The position numbers and the translations under genes were made by a program. The notes under the pieces are model-generated. The model was given only the letters and a program-made list of their open reading frames with translations, ran no database searches and was not told the DNA's origin. From Glandiceps talaboti (lineage: Eukaryota > Hemichordata > Enteropneusta > Spengelidae): DNA of 64,000 nt. Shown one piece after another: positions 10,904 to 21,690 of the stretch. Each line of letters begins with the position of its first letter. The first letter of the stretch is position 1. Location: positions 17,226,501 to 17,290,500 of the forward strand of contig NC_135553.1 of NCBI RefSeq assembly GCF_964340395.1, read 5' to 3'.

Positions 10904-12239
10904 TTTGTGTACAGAAAAAGTCTTCCATTTCTGACAAGCTGAACAAGGTGTTGGTCAGTGTGGCTGTTGCTTGCAATCGTATAAAATGTGATCATCCATG
11001 AGTCAGTGTTGCTGGTATATAGTGTGTTCTATTTTTAAGCAATTAACCAGGCTATACTCTGATGTCAGCATGGGTAGATAGTTCAGTTAGTATTGATGGT
11101 ATAGTATGTTCTATTTCCAGCAAGCAGGCTATAGTCTGACATCGGAGTAGCTTGTCAGGGGTCAATGCTGTAGCTTGTCAGGGATCAACTCTACTATAGC
11201 TTGTCAGAGGTCAAATCTATAGCTTGTGACGTGTGAACTTTATTAAAAGGTCACCAGTCATAATATGAAATGATATATACACAATACTGACATTCAAGTT
11301 CAAAACCGTGACCAAAAGTTCATTTGTCATTAAGGACAATGGAGACTTCAGTGTTTTGACCAACAAAAGTAGACTTTATTACTAGCTAGTACTTGTGATT
11401 CATAATTTATACCCATATGTTAAAAATCCAAAATCATCAATTAGTCCTCAGATCAAATATTCAATCTCACAATTTATTATACCATCAACAATAACATGTT
11501 GAATCATTTTTTATAACACTAATATACAAGTTATATATTCGTGTTATCAAAAATTATTCAACATTTTTTTTCCTGAACAAACCCCAATATTATAATTAAT
11601 ATTTCATAAAGAAATATGACATTGGAAATTAGAATTAATTAACAAAATTATGGCTGCTTGGATTGTAAGCCATGGACTACACATATCACAGACTGCTGAC
11701 TTGTCAGATATTTCAAATAAGCAATATTCAAAAAAATAGCGCCAATGGCGTTGTAGCACAAATGTACATTTTTTTTAAATGTTTATCCACATGCTGATCC
11801 ATATGCCATGCTAGGTATAGGTGTTCATTTGCTGAATGATTATCCAGTTGCCTATCCAGCTCTGTTGTTATCTTTGCAATGTACACGATCATTTGGCTGT
11901 TGCTATAGGTGTGGTCATGTTGCTAGACATATATGCATACATTTTTTGAATGTCCGTTCACTTGTCTATGAATCCCTGTTGTTATCTTTGTGATATATAT
12001 CATCATATATGTGTTGCTATGTGTGTGGTTTTGTTGCTAGGTATATTTGCATACATTTTTAGAATGTTTACTCACTTGCCTACCAGATGGTTATTTCAGC
12101 AAAATATACTGCCATTTGGTTGTTGCTAAGGGCATGGTCATGGTTACTAGGGCCAGTTGTGTCAAAATGTTTTAAACAAAATCTGCAGAATAACACTTCT
12201 AGAAACATCTCACCAAATTTCTATCTCATTGGCCAAGTA

Positions 12240-12472
12240 CTTTTTGAGATATAAATTTTTGACCTAAGAATGTTCCCATCAAATTTCAGACCAATCTGCC
12301 TAGCATTTTTTGAGTTTAAGTTTTATGACAAAAAAATGACATTTTTGACCAAACTCACACACCTGGGATGCTATCATTTTGCTTTGAACAATTTCCCATC
12401 TAGAACTCCAAAAGAAATGTCCTCATCAAATACCAAGGCAATAGCTCCAGTGGGTTTTGAGTTTAAGTTGTT

Positions 12473-12525
<53 letters not shown>

Positions 12526-12605
12526 ACAGACACAGACAGACACTTTTCCATGTCTATAGCACTACTGAACCTAAAAGTGCAGTTGTGCTTAAAATGTCCT
12601 GAGAA
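12240..12605 (+). repeat. Dispersed repeat with (CA)n, present only in copy B in full
   Basis: Two similar phrases (TGTTCCCATCAAAT and TGTCCTCATCAAAT, each followed downstream by TTTTGAGTTTAAGTT) repeat about 150 bp apart. A (CA)n tract at 12475-12524 and a GCACTACTGAACCTAA end follow. A related copy lies at 36790-36980 in SMURF intron 8. It looks like a SINE-like dispersed repeat. Copy A of the duplication keeps only the first phrase. Confidence 0.6.
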
Positions 12606-12802
12606 AAGGACAACCAGATAGGTTTCTATTCTGACTACATTGTGACTGTTCACAATACATACACGAATATTAATTATAAATTTCAAGAATTCAAACATAA
12701 AACAATAATTACTACTGCTGTGACAGTGTTAATGAATTTAATCTTTTGAATAAGCAAGATATAATCCTAGGATAAATACATATATGTATTATTAATATTA
12801 TA

Positions 12803-12864
12803 ATTATTGTGAACCATACATTTCTAACCAAGAACAGGGTTTGAAATGTATGGTTCACGATAAT
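12803..12864. repeat. 22-bp inverted repeat hairpin, copy B
   Basis: Duplicate of the hairpin at 2293-2354, with arms at 12803-12824 and 12843-12864. Confidence 0.8.
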
Positions 12865-12895
12865 AATATTTATAGACAGAACCTTAATGTACAGT

Positions 12896-12937
<42 letters not shown>
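12896..12937 (+). repeat. (GT)n/(GTAT)n microsatellite
   Basis: Shorter counterpart of the (GT)n tract at 2390-2444. Confidence 0.9.
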
Positions 12938-13137
12938 CATCTATAATATATTGCCAATAAAATGGTCCACACAATGATTAAAAATAAAGCTAATACAGTA
13001 GCATTTTGATTCTATAAACAAATCCAAGTTTTGCCACTGTAGGTTGCTTGAATAATTTGACTAAATACATACAACTCGTTCACTTTGCTCAAATAACAAA
13101 AGTCTACTTCATGTACCCCATTGTAATACAAAGTCAT

Positions 13138-13370
13138 ACGGTGATTGTGCGTTCTCGCCAGCATCGCCAGTCTTATGGAACAGTATACCACTTGAACTTT
13201 GTTCTTCGTCAACTGTCGATAAATTCAAGAAAGACATCAAGACACATCGGTTTGCAAGAGCTTTCTCCAACTTTCTCCATCGACTATTGTTTCTGTTCAG
13301 CGCCATAGAACATTACGTCGTATTGGATTTTGGCACTATACAAATTCTTTTGATTGATTGATTGATTGAC

Positions 13371-13410
<40 letters not shown>

Positions 13411-13412
13411 AC
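13138..13412 (+). mobile_element. LINE 3' tail, copy B, with (GATT)n tail
   Basis: Duplicate of the LINE fragment at 2620-2881. The frame around the LWNS codons differs through small indels (CGGTCGGTGATT against CGGTGATT). The (GATT)n tail is longer. It was copied together with the ACCS gene, not inserted independently. Confidence 0.75.
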
Positions 13413-13510
13413 TGACATTTTAGGAAAGACTTATTTCCTACATTGTACAAATCTATTAAATTTCACAGAGCTGATCACATTTATATGTAAAATCACTTTT
13501 TTTATATTAA

Positions 13511-14812
13511 TTATGACAATTTCCTACTATCAAGAACTTTTCTGATTCTCTCGACACCTATTTTTAGTGTATCAATTGACACTGCAAATACAATCCTAAA
13601 CCATCCTGGCCTACAACAATGATATGACTGACCAGGTGAAATGTTTACACCACTTTCTACAAATTCATTGAATAATTTCAATTCTTCATCAAAGGAAACT
13701 ACTGGGAGGAATTTTTTAAGGTTAACCCACATGAAAAGACCAGCAGATCTCTTCAAATGAGGTACCCCTAACTTGGTCAATTCATCTGACAAGAATCTAT
13801 GAGATTCCCTAAGTAAGTGATGATTAGCAGGGATGTAGGTCTGTTCCACCCAATCCTCATCTTGAAGCATTTGTAAGAGAATATGTTGTTGAAGAGCAGA
13901 TACAGTGAAATATATACATGTATTTCCCAATGCTTTGTGTACCTCACTGTTCCATGAATGCAAAACACCACATCGTAATCCACACATACAGAAGTCTTTG
14001 GAGAATCCCCATATAACATGTGTTCTTTCTGGATCTGGTAAATCTTCAAGACTCAACACACTGGTAAACTTAGTATCTTCCTGAAATACTGATAACAAGT
14101 AGATCTCATCAATAATGACATGTAAGGCATGCCTCTTGGCAAACTGTAAACACTCTCTGAGTAGAGATTCTGGATAGATATCACCAGTAGGATTATGAGG
14201 GTTAATCAGAAACAACCCTCGTACTTTGATTCCTTGTTTCTCTGCTTCTTGAAATGTTGACTCCAGTTTATCAGCTGTTAGCTGAAATGGCATTTCTGGA
14301 TTATCATCTAGATCTACATACACCATTTCAACTTCTGGCATTCTGGTAAATGAATTCTCTATTCCCTGGTAGCATGGTCCTGGCACCATCATACCATTTC
14401 CTGGGTCAAATAGGATTGTCCCCAGAGCTCCAACTACACCAGTACAACCACTCAATACAGTTAAATTAGTTGGGTCTAGAGCTTCACTAGCTTTAGCATG
14501 CTTTGTTAGGAACTTAGCAATGGCCTTTCTAAAGCTTGGCACCCCAATATTGTCTGCATATTCCAACATCTCTGGCTCAATCTTCAAATTCTTTGTGATT
14601 TCTTGAAGTTTTTCAGCAATAATTCCAGCTGATACAAAATTTGATGATACTCCAAGACCAATTACATCAGGTGAATCTTCAGTTTCGATGAAATGTTTGG
14701 AGCGAGCTTTCTTATCTGCACTGTCCTTTACATTGGAAAAGTTTCGTATCTTTGCACCTCGCCTTGACAACCAATTTGCTCCAATGCCATCATTTGTACA
14801 TGTAGATGCCAT
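13511..14812 (-). CDS. ACC synthase-like PLP enzyme, copy 2 (433 aa, intronless)
   Basis: Second intact ACCS-like gene, same length and orientation as copy 1, about 10.5 kb away. It has the same catalytic set: NPHNPTG (204-210), Asp235 in DEIY, Lys272 in GFSKDF, Arg406 in FRIVFA. Residues 157-433 differ from copy 1 at only two positions (Val/Ala near 180 and Met/Ile at 300). Residues 1-156 are only loosely similar, so the gene is a mosaic relative to copy 1. The Glu of the ENxL motif is Ser57 (SSNFV). The Met at 14812 opens the open frame and is preceded within about 20 bp by a degenerate minisatellite. No intron or signal peptide is seen, so a cytosolic enzyme is expected. The substrate cannot be told from sequence. 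Confidence 0.9.
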   Translation of the reverse strand: MASTCTNDGIGANWLSRRGAKIRNFSNVKDSADKKARSKHFIETEDSPDVIGLGVSSNFVSAGIIAEKLQEITKNLKIEPEMLEYADNIGVPSFRKAIAKFLTKHAKASEALDPTNLTVLSGCTGVVGALGTILFDPGNGMMVPGPCYQGIENSFTRMPEVEMVYVDLDDNPEMPFQLTADKLESTFQEAEKQGIKVRGLFLINPHNPTGDIYPESLLRECLQFAKRHALHVIIDEIYLLSVFQEDTKFTSVLSLEDLPDPERTHVIWGFSKDFCMCGLRCGVLHSWNSEVHKALGNTCIYFTVSALQQHILLQMLQDEDWVEQTYIPANHHLLRESHRFLSDELTKLGVPHLKRSAGLFMWVNLKKFLPVVSFDEELKLFNEFVESGVNISPGQSYHCCRPGWFRIVFAVSIDTLKIGVERIRKVLDSRKLS

Positions 14813-14820
14813 TTTACAGT

Positions 14821-15035
14821 AAGTGAGTACTTGGATTTCTTATATGGATACTTTGATTCCTAATATGGGTACTTGGATCCTTATATGGGTATTTGGATTC
14901 CTTATGTGGGTACTTGTTGATTCCTTATTTGGGTACTTAGTGGATTCCTTATGTGGGTACTAGGATTCCTTATATGGTAATTGGATTCCTTATATGGAAA
15001 CTTGGATTCCTTATATGGGTAATTTTGGTACTTGT
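14821..15035 (-). repeat. Minisatellite abutting the ACCS copy 2 start
   Basis: About nine degenerate units of 20-26 bp built on TTGGATTCCTTATATGGGTA (plus-strand reading). It begins within about 10-20 bp upstream of the copy 2 ATG (14812), so it occupies the expected 5'UTR or proximal promoter. No equivalent lies upstream of copy 1. Confidence 0.85.
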
Positions 15036-16930
15036 ATGTTAAATTGTAATAAATGGCTCTATCCAATCAGCAAGGTACCTGTGAAAATAAATGAAATGTA
15101 AATACTTATTTTTAGACCAGGATCTACACTATTCTAGGAATCTACAGCGAACAGTTATGCAAAAACAAATATTATTTTTGAACTGCAGTCATTTATTTCT
15201 GCAATCCGTCCAACAACAGCTAGCTGGATGATAACATGTCCATCATGTAGTGATTCTTGTTAGACATCCACCTCATGCAAACTACACTAAAAACTGTTTC
15301 AGTCTTGCACTTTGAACCAGTTACCTATATCGCCAGCATCTGAAACTTTAATCCATACTTTGGTTTTTGGATCATTATAATTTATACTACTCTCCCGTGA
15401 ACTAATCTATATTTTTATCGCATTTTCCTGGATTTTCTGGTGCATACTTGACAAGATAAGTAACATCTGACTCATTTATGGGTTGTTTGACAAGTTTTAG
15501 ATAGATTTGGCTGATTTTGATTAGTTTCAAAGTATAGAATGGGTGACCCTTTTTTGTTTCAAAATACAAAAAAAAAATCATTTTCATTCGCCCTTAACAT
15601 TTTGTGAAACAGCCCCCTCTCTGGCAACAATAAACAAGTGTCTGGACTCAGACGCTTGACAAATCCACTGCGCAAAGTTATGCCCATAGTTGCACAATGG
15701 TTCATCAAACTTGATTATTTAGAACAAAACATAATCCCTTTCAATATATGGCTCTACTCAAAAACAAATAATCCTGTACTTTCCAATAGACCCTATCAAT
15801 TCAGTAATTTTTCATTGGCAGGGTATTAATACATTGATGCAGGTAAGTATATGGGGGGGGGGGGGGCAGTCCAATGGAAATGAATACTGAACATACTAAA
15901 TATAGCAACCAGTTAGGGATTTTAACACCTAGTTTTGTTTGTTTTTGTTTTATGCTTAATGCTTGAATATATATCACAAGAAACCAAGTGACCACATTAT
16001 AAATAAATATATAAATACATAAAACAAACATACAAAACAAACTTAACATGCGTGAGGAAATAAAATATTTTTTGGAAAAAAATACTTATACATATGATAA
16101 AGTACATTTACTTGTATACCTATTTACATGTACATACAGGCGCTAGGCTAGCGTGTGTATACATGTATTATTTATTACTATGTTTATACATTTGAGGAAG
16201 TATATATATAGAACCTGTGTGCATTGTTTTGATAGTGTACAGTCCTGCAATATATGGATAAATATGCATGTACATATTTTTTTATTTCAATTTCATATTA
16301 CCATGCAAATGTTGTATTTTAATGTTTACTTTACTCATTAATGTTATGTTATGTTATGTTATGTTATGTTATGTTATGTTATGTTATTGTAATTGTAATT
16401 GTGTATTAGGTCTAGATCTGTGTCTTCTTTCGCGGAACAAATAACTCAGGGAAACAAATGCCTGTGGTCTGGCCTACAAAGAAACAACCATGGAACCTAG
16501 GCTTACCAGAAATGCTGGTAATTAAAGAATTAACACGCCAGTGGTCAAATATTAGCAATAAAATCGACTATTTAGTAATTTTACATCGCCGTGGCTACAA
16601 AAGTCCCAGTTAAACTTCAGTTCGGATGACCCAATATCACAAGTTCAACCGTAATTTTATGTCACATATAACTTTGCACATCTCTATTGACAAGACAATA
16701 TTGTAGTGTCAGGTGAAAGGGTTTGTTATGTTACCAGGATACATGACTCTCATATCTACGTGTAAAACACGATTAAATATATACCATTTTCATAGGAAAT
16801 AATTTCCTCACCTATTACCCATTACTAGCACACATTGACATCCTGTAAATTAATACGTACACTTTCACATCCTCACACATTTGTCGAGCAAATTTGACGT
16901 TTGTCACCATGAAAGTTGAAACATCGACTG
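15036..16930. other. Intergenic, AT-rich
   Basis: No gene seen. Contains a G run (15854-15866) and an (ATGTT)n pentanucleotide microsatellite of about nine units at 16342-16385. Short open frames lack family features. Confidence 0.6.
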
Positions 16931-16935
16931 GTATT

Positions 16936-17012
16936 CCTGCTTGCAGACGGAGTAAGTCGTTCCTTTCTTTCTTTGAGCGAAACGCGCCAACCGTCTAGCG
17001 TCTGCAAGCAGG
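16936..17012. repeat. Perfect 14-bp inverted repeat
   Basis: CCTGCTTGCAGACG (16936-16949) and its exact complement (16999-17012) flank a 49 bp spacer that is richer in CG dinucleotides than its surroundings. Could be a small element end or a structured transcript. No function assigned. Confidence 0.75.
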
Positions 17013-17068
17013 ACACTTCCCTACTGTAGTACAAACATCATTAGTCTTGCTGCTAGACGTTCGGGCTT

Positions 17069-17124
17069 TCTTCCGATACAATAAGCGAACGAAGTGATAT
17101 TTGGTCGTGTGTTGTATCGGAAGA
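17069..17124. repeat. Perfect 13-bp inverted repeat
   Basis: TCTTCCGATACAA (17069-17081) and its exact complement (17112-17124) lie 30 bp apart, shortly after the previous hairpin. Confidence 0.75.
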
Positions 17125-17470
17125 ACACCCGAGGTCTATAGACTAAAACATCATGTGATCTCCTCAATAATAGATCCATGGTAAAAACAAATCGCCATAT
17201 AATACATGTAAATCTACGTACATCTACACCAACCACCTTGTATACTTACATCAGTAAATATCGGGATGTGGATAAAATACATGTACATCCAGTCGAATCT
17301 AGATCCGAAATGCAGACAGGGAGAAGAACACAATAGAAGTACTACGTACGTGTACGTACGTGTAAATGGTTACCGGTTAACGCAGGTACTAGGTCAAAAG
17401 GCCCAAGGTCATGGACTTTTTTCTGTGCCGTCTGCAGTCACTTGTCATTGATATTCCATTCTAGGATGGC

Positions 17471-17613
17471 GATACTCTAGTCTATGATGATCATAATACA
17501 AAATAATGACGTTATTATAGAATATATGTATATATACCGGTATTTTTTGAATATCGTAAATACCTATAATAACGTCATTATTTTGTATTATGATCATCCT
17601 AGACTAGAATATC
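17471..17613. mobile_element. Palindromic MITE
   Basis: Arms 17471-17520 and 17564-17613 are complementary at 48 of 50 positions by my count, around a 43 bp loop. The arms end in CTAGTCTA... outward and ...ATGACGTTATTATAG inward. The near-perfect match suggests recent origin or maintenance. No coding content. Confidence 0.85.
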
Positions 17614-17690
17614 ATTAGTTCCGTCTGTCACATTACACAGTCGAATGGTGTGTGAAGAAATTTACGTGATAAATATAGTGAGAACAGTAT

Positions 17691-18240
17691 GTGGTCAAAT
17701 CTTTGCAAGTTTTAATTCTACAATCAAGAAGGTTCATGATAATTTATGTCAAGAGTTTTGTAAATCTTGGTATGAGGAATTTCATAAAGACAACAGTTTT
17801 TGGTTTTGAGAAATATCTTCTGCAAATTAAAAATCTTGTTTGTAGAAAACTGGTGACTAAATTTATAGAATTTCGGATTGTAACATTCAAATTGAGTTGG
17901 GGAGACGGTGTACTCCTAAGATTCCCGAAAGGTTCTGTAAATTTTGTCAACATATGGTAGAAGATGAATTTCATTGTTCTCATTATACAAACGAGAGAAA
18001 GGCACTTTTTTCATCTTTATCATTAATAATTCAAATTTTCATTCCTTAAATGTCAAAAGTAAATTTTTGCACATTTTGACCTCTGATGATAAACTTCCTC
18101 TTGGAAAATTACTTGTAAACAGTCCTCCAGCAATTGGCTAAATGACAGTATTGTCATTCACTTTATTTCTGTATGTTAGTTTTGTACCATGTTTGCTATG
18201 ACATGTTGTTTAACAACATACAATAAAGATTGATCGATTG
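17691..18240 (+). mobile_element. Decayed LINE reverse-transcriptase 3' end
   Basis: In shifting plus-strand frames the sequence reads FEKYLLQIKN...TKF, then ISDCNIQIELGRR, then ERFCKFC...VEDEFH followed by YTNERKALFSS. This is the usual C-terminal pattern of non-LTR retrotransposon polyproteins (FEKYL..., KFRIS...IE.GR, C-x2-C...EDE.H). At least one frameshift is needed. It ends near CAATAAAG with a GATCGATTG remnant. 5'-truncated and inactive. Confidence 0.75.
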
Positions 18241-18419
18241 TTATTTCGCAGTGTCGCGGAAGAAATGACAGCTCTGGTGTGTGAGAATGACCTGTTGCAA
18301 GATATACCATTTCGTGTAGAGGTCATAACCACTTGCACACCTGTTTAATCTTGATGTAAAGTCGCTGAAAAATTAATGCCCAAAATGTAATCAGTTCTTC
18401 CTCTTACTACTATAACAGG

Positions 18420-19217
18420 GAAGATGTGATTTGGATTTCAGAGTAAGGTCTGCTGAATTTTGCTCGTACTTCCACCAACGTGGTTATCCAGTGTCGGTTA
18501 CCAATGCGGCTTTACTTGATTGTCATCCTTGTCTAGGGAAGCTTGTATCAAATCACATGATCAGAAGAGTAACAACGATCGTCCCATAAATTAGCTCTAA
18601 CGTACCATCCCTTTTCACAACATTATATAAGCTTACAAGCATTTTAATATCTTACGTTCTAATAGGGTTACCAATTCATTATTTCCTGAAGTACATTTAA
18701 CAGCTTGGCGTCGTGATACCAGCCTTATAAATATGGTGGTCCACACAGAACAACATGGATTGGAAGTTAATGCTGGTTTATTTCCAAGCGATCGTACTCG
18801 ATGTGGTACATGTCGTTTCATTATTAATACTAATCATGTTTTTGGCCCCATAGAATTCGAACAGTGTGGCTGTTACGAGTAGATTTACTTGTATTAGTAC
18901 TAGTAATGTAGTGTATTGCATTACATGCCAGAAATGTGGGTTTTTTTTGTAAATATATAGGTTCGACTGTACGTCGTCTTGGTGATCGTTTCGTGGAACA
19001 TCTCCGTCTGACGAGACAAAAGAATCGTAACTATCCCGTATCTATGCATTTTATTATTGTACCAACGATCACAGTGTGTCAGATATGTCTATTTCAGGAA
19101 TTTGTAAGGTTTCTAGCGATGAGAAAGTATTGAGGTTGAAGGAAGAGGAAATCATTTTCCGTCTCGGAACGCTGGAACCCCTTGGAATTAGTCATTCCTG
19201 GTCTAATCACTCATTTT
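18420..19217 (+). mobile_element. Decayed Penelope-like element with GIY-YIG tail
   Basis: The order of blocks matches the C-terminal part of Penelope-like retroelements. FHQRGYPVSVTNAAL (RT end) is at about 18460-18520. An AWRRDTSL...RTRCGTCRF block is at about 18700-18815. A YCITCQKCG/KYIGSTVRRLGDRF segment (GIY-YIG endonuclease) is at 18915-19000. A LEPLGISHSW tail ends near 19200. Frameshifts occur (for example at the T run 18940-18947, between QKCG and KYIG) and stops interrupt. The N-terminal RT part is missing. Dead copy. Confidence 0.75.
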
Positions 19218-19489
19218 TTTTAATTTAAAAAAAAAAAAAATATTTCAGGCGTGTTCTATCGGTTTCTATTTGGTACATGCGAATATTAGAACTTTTCACA
19301 CATATAACCGTTAATCACACGCGGTTGTCATTCTGTTCCATAACATTCAGATATATTCAGGTGTTTACCTAATATGTCTTGCCTATAAATACCTTGAAAA
19401 AGAATTTTGTTATTCGAAACGTCGGATTTTACATCTATTTATTTGGACTGTCTCACAAGTTCCATATGCATTTCTACATTTCTACATAC

Positions 19490-19503
19490 ATACATACGTA
19501 CGT

Positions 19504-19554
<51 letters not shown>

Positions 19555-19632
19555 TACAGACATACATACATACATACGTACGTACAGACAGACAGACAGA
19601 CAGACAGACATACATACATACATCCATACATA
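19490..19632 (+). repeat. (CATA)/(CAGA) compound microsatellite
   Basis: Alternating blocks of CATA, GTAC and CAGA units. The open frames here are repeat translations. Confidence 0.95.
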
Positions 19633-21483
19633 CCATCCTTATAATATAGCCTTCCCTTGGGGAAGGTATAAACAATCCTCGTACACTTATTGCAACTAAA
19701 ACAGGCCGAAACACACTGTTGAAACTGCATGTGTAGCGTAAAATTCCTATGTAGTGAAATGTAGAGGGCGCCATAGTCCATTGTATGTAAATTCAATATC
19801 AATAGATAGAAATATACACGAGAGTGCCATATTTATATTGTGGGCTTCCCCTCCCGAATGAAAATGGTCGACATTCTGTTGGTTAAATTGTGAATTTTTG
19901 AAGCACGGAAATTGATTCTGAAGCATTTCCATACAAAACTCCCCAATAAATATCAAGGTAGAAAGGTAGGCAAGGTTGAACGATTATATAGCTTAAAACA
20001 ATTTTACAATTTCATGGATAGCTTTCCCTTTTCCAACTGTGCTTTGACTCTTTTGTTTGACAAACTCTGTCAAAGCAAGTTAACATGCATCGTAGTTGGA
20101 GAAAGTGTATTCATATTATAAATATCAAGTTGTCCATGGAGACTGTTAATACTAATTTCAGATAACTCAGTGATAAAGAAAATTTACAACAATTTTTATT
20201 TATGTATTTGTTTCTTTGTAACTGAGTTCCTGAGCTCCCTGTGGTTAGAATGAAACGGTTTTTTTTATCGGTTATTCTGTTACACAGCAAAGCATCATTT
20301 CAGAAGATTTTACGAAAGAACTGGTACACTAATAATATAATACAGTTCTTCAACTAAATGCAAATTATGGAATGATTTACCTTGAAAATGAACAACTTAA
20401 GAAGTTGAAACATTACACAAAGTATACCTTATCATTTCTAAAAAGACAGTGCATGGTGCACGTTTTGTGTACTGTTACCTCATTACATTTGCAACCAATC
20501 AATACATACTGAACATCAGGCAGGGAAAGAAAAGAGTAAATTGGTCCATGGATCAGGCATTATATTTACTGTGTGAAACTCAAAATAGAAGTCTAGAATA
20601 TTATTTGTTAAAGTACCAGGACTTCAGGATAACCTGTCCTAACTTTGCAGGACATCAAAATTTATAATGTGATGACAAAACTGTTATTGCATACATTCTC
20701 CCTGAATAAACATTACTCCATATGCAAACACTCATTATAAACAAACAAACAAACAAACAAACATCGATGTTGGGTTTAAATTATGTACAAAATGGACCGT
20801 TTATTCTTTTGTTATACATAAAAGCAAATAATGCTGAAAACTCTAACATTCAATATTACAATTTGTAAAAGAGACTGACGAACCAAAAAAAAAAAACAAG
20901 ATGTAACTGCAGAAAACATAAATTTATCCACTTGTGCTGATAAAGAACCTCTGATATTCAACAAAAAAAAAGAGACTCATCTTGAAATTCAATCAAAGTG
21001 GATGGTGTCATTGAATTTTAAACCAATCACCTGTAGTATTCTAAACACAATTCTTCTCCTGGCTATCTATTGGTTGACATGGATTTAAAACTAACAAATC
21101 ACAGACCAGGTTGTAAATCAAAAGTGATAGTAGTTAACTGTGATTGGTTGTTTGTACTCATTGTGTTGCTACCAAAGTAAACAAACTGGTTGCAGTGTAT
21201 TTTTTGCATCAACTAACCAGGAATCACGACTGTTTAAAAAATGTTTTATGAAACAAAAATGAAAAAATAAATAAATACAGGAAACAAAAAATGAACCCTG
21301 TTACATGGCATTTAAAATGTGTGATATGATTGTGAGTACATAATTGGATAGATAGGTTTTTAATCACATGGCGAGGGGTCAATATAAACTCCTTCTATCC
21401 TGTTCAGGAAGAACACACACCTTGGAAGTAAATTATCAGTGATCGCACAGTATCATAAAGAAAATCTGATATTTTTTCAAACA
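19633..21483. other. Intergenic, no gene seen
   Basis: AT-rich. Contains an (AAAC)n run at about 20740-20763. No coding or RNA features recognised. Confidence 0.6.
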
Positions 21484-21690
21484 TATGTAATAATAACAGA
21501 ACTCCATTCTGCACAAGTTCCAGTGTGGGTACTCATTATTATTTGCATTCGTGCTTGCAGTGTTTTCTGCTGAACTTTCATTCACTACGCTCATCAAGTA
21601 CAGCTGCAGAGAACATTGCAAGCACTCATGCAAATACTCCCGAGTGCACCTCACTTTCACTCGTGGATCATGTGGTTCTGTCATATTTAT
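21484..21690. mobile_element. MITE family 1, copy 1 (nested palindrome)
   Basis: Starts TATGTAATAATAACAGAAC and ends with an inverted GTTCTGTCATA. A second inner inverted repeat (GTGCTTGCAGTGTT against AACATTGCAAGCAC, about 21525-21655) makes a long hairpin. It shares its left end and hairpin with 46461-46660. Confidence 0.75.

Larger units (their letters stand above)
10191..14344. repeat. Segmental duplication, copy B (right unit)
   Basis: Partner of 1-3813. It starts with a match to the first bases of the window and ends inside ACCS copy 2 at codon 157. It is longer than copy A mainly because of about 340 extra bp at 12329-12671, which contain a (CA)n tract. The high similarity of non-coding DNA means the duplication or conversion is recent compared with the split of the two ACCS 5' halves. 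Confidence 0.9.
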
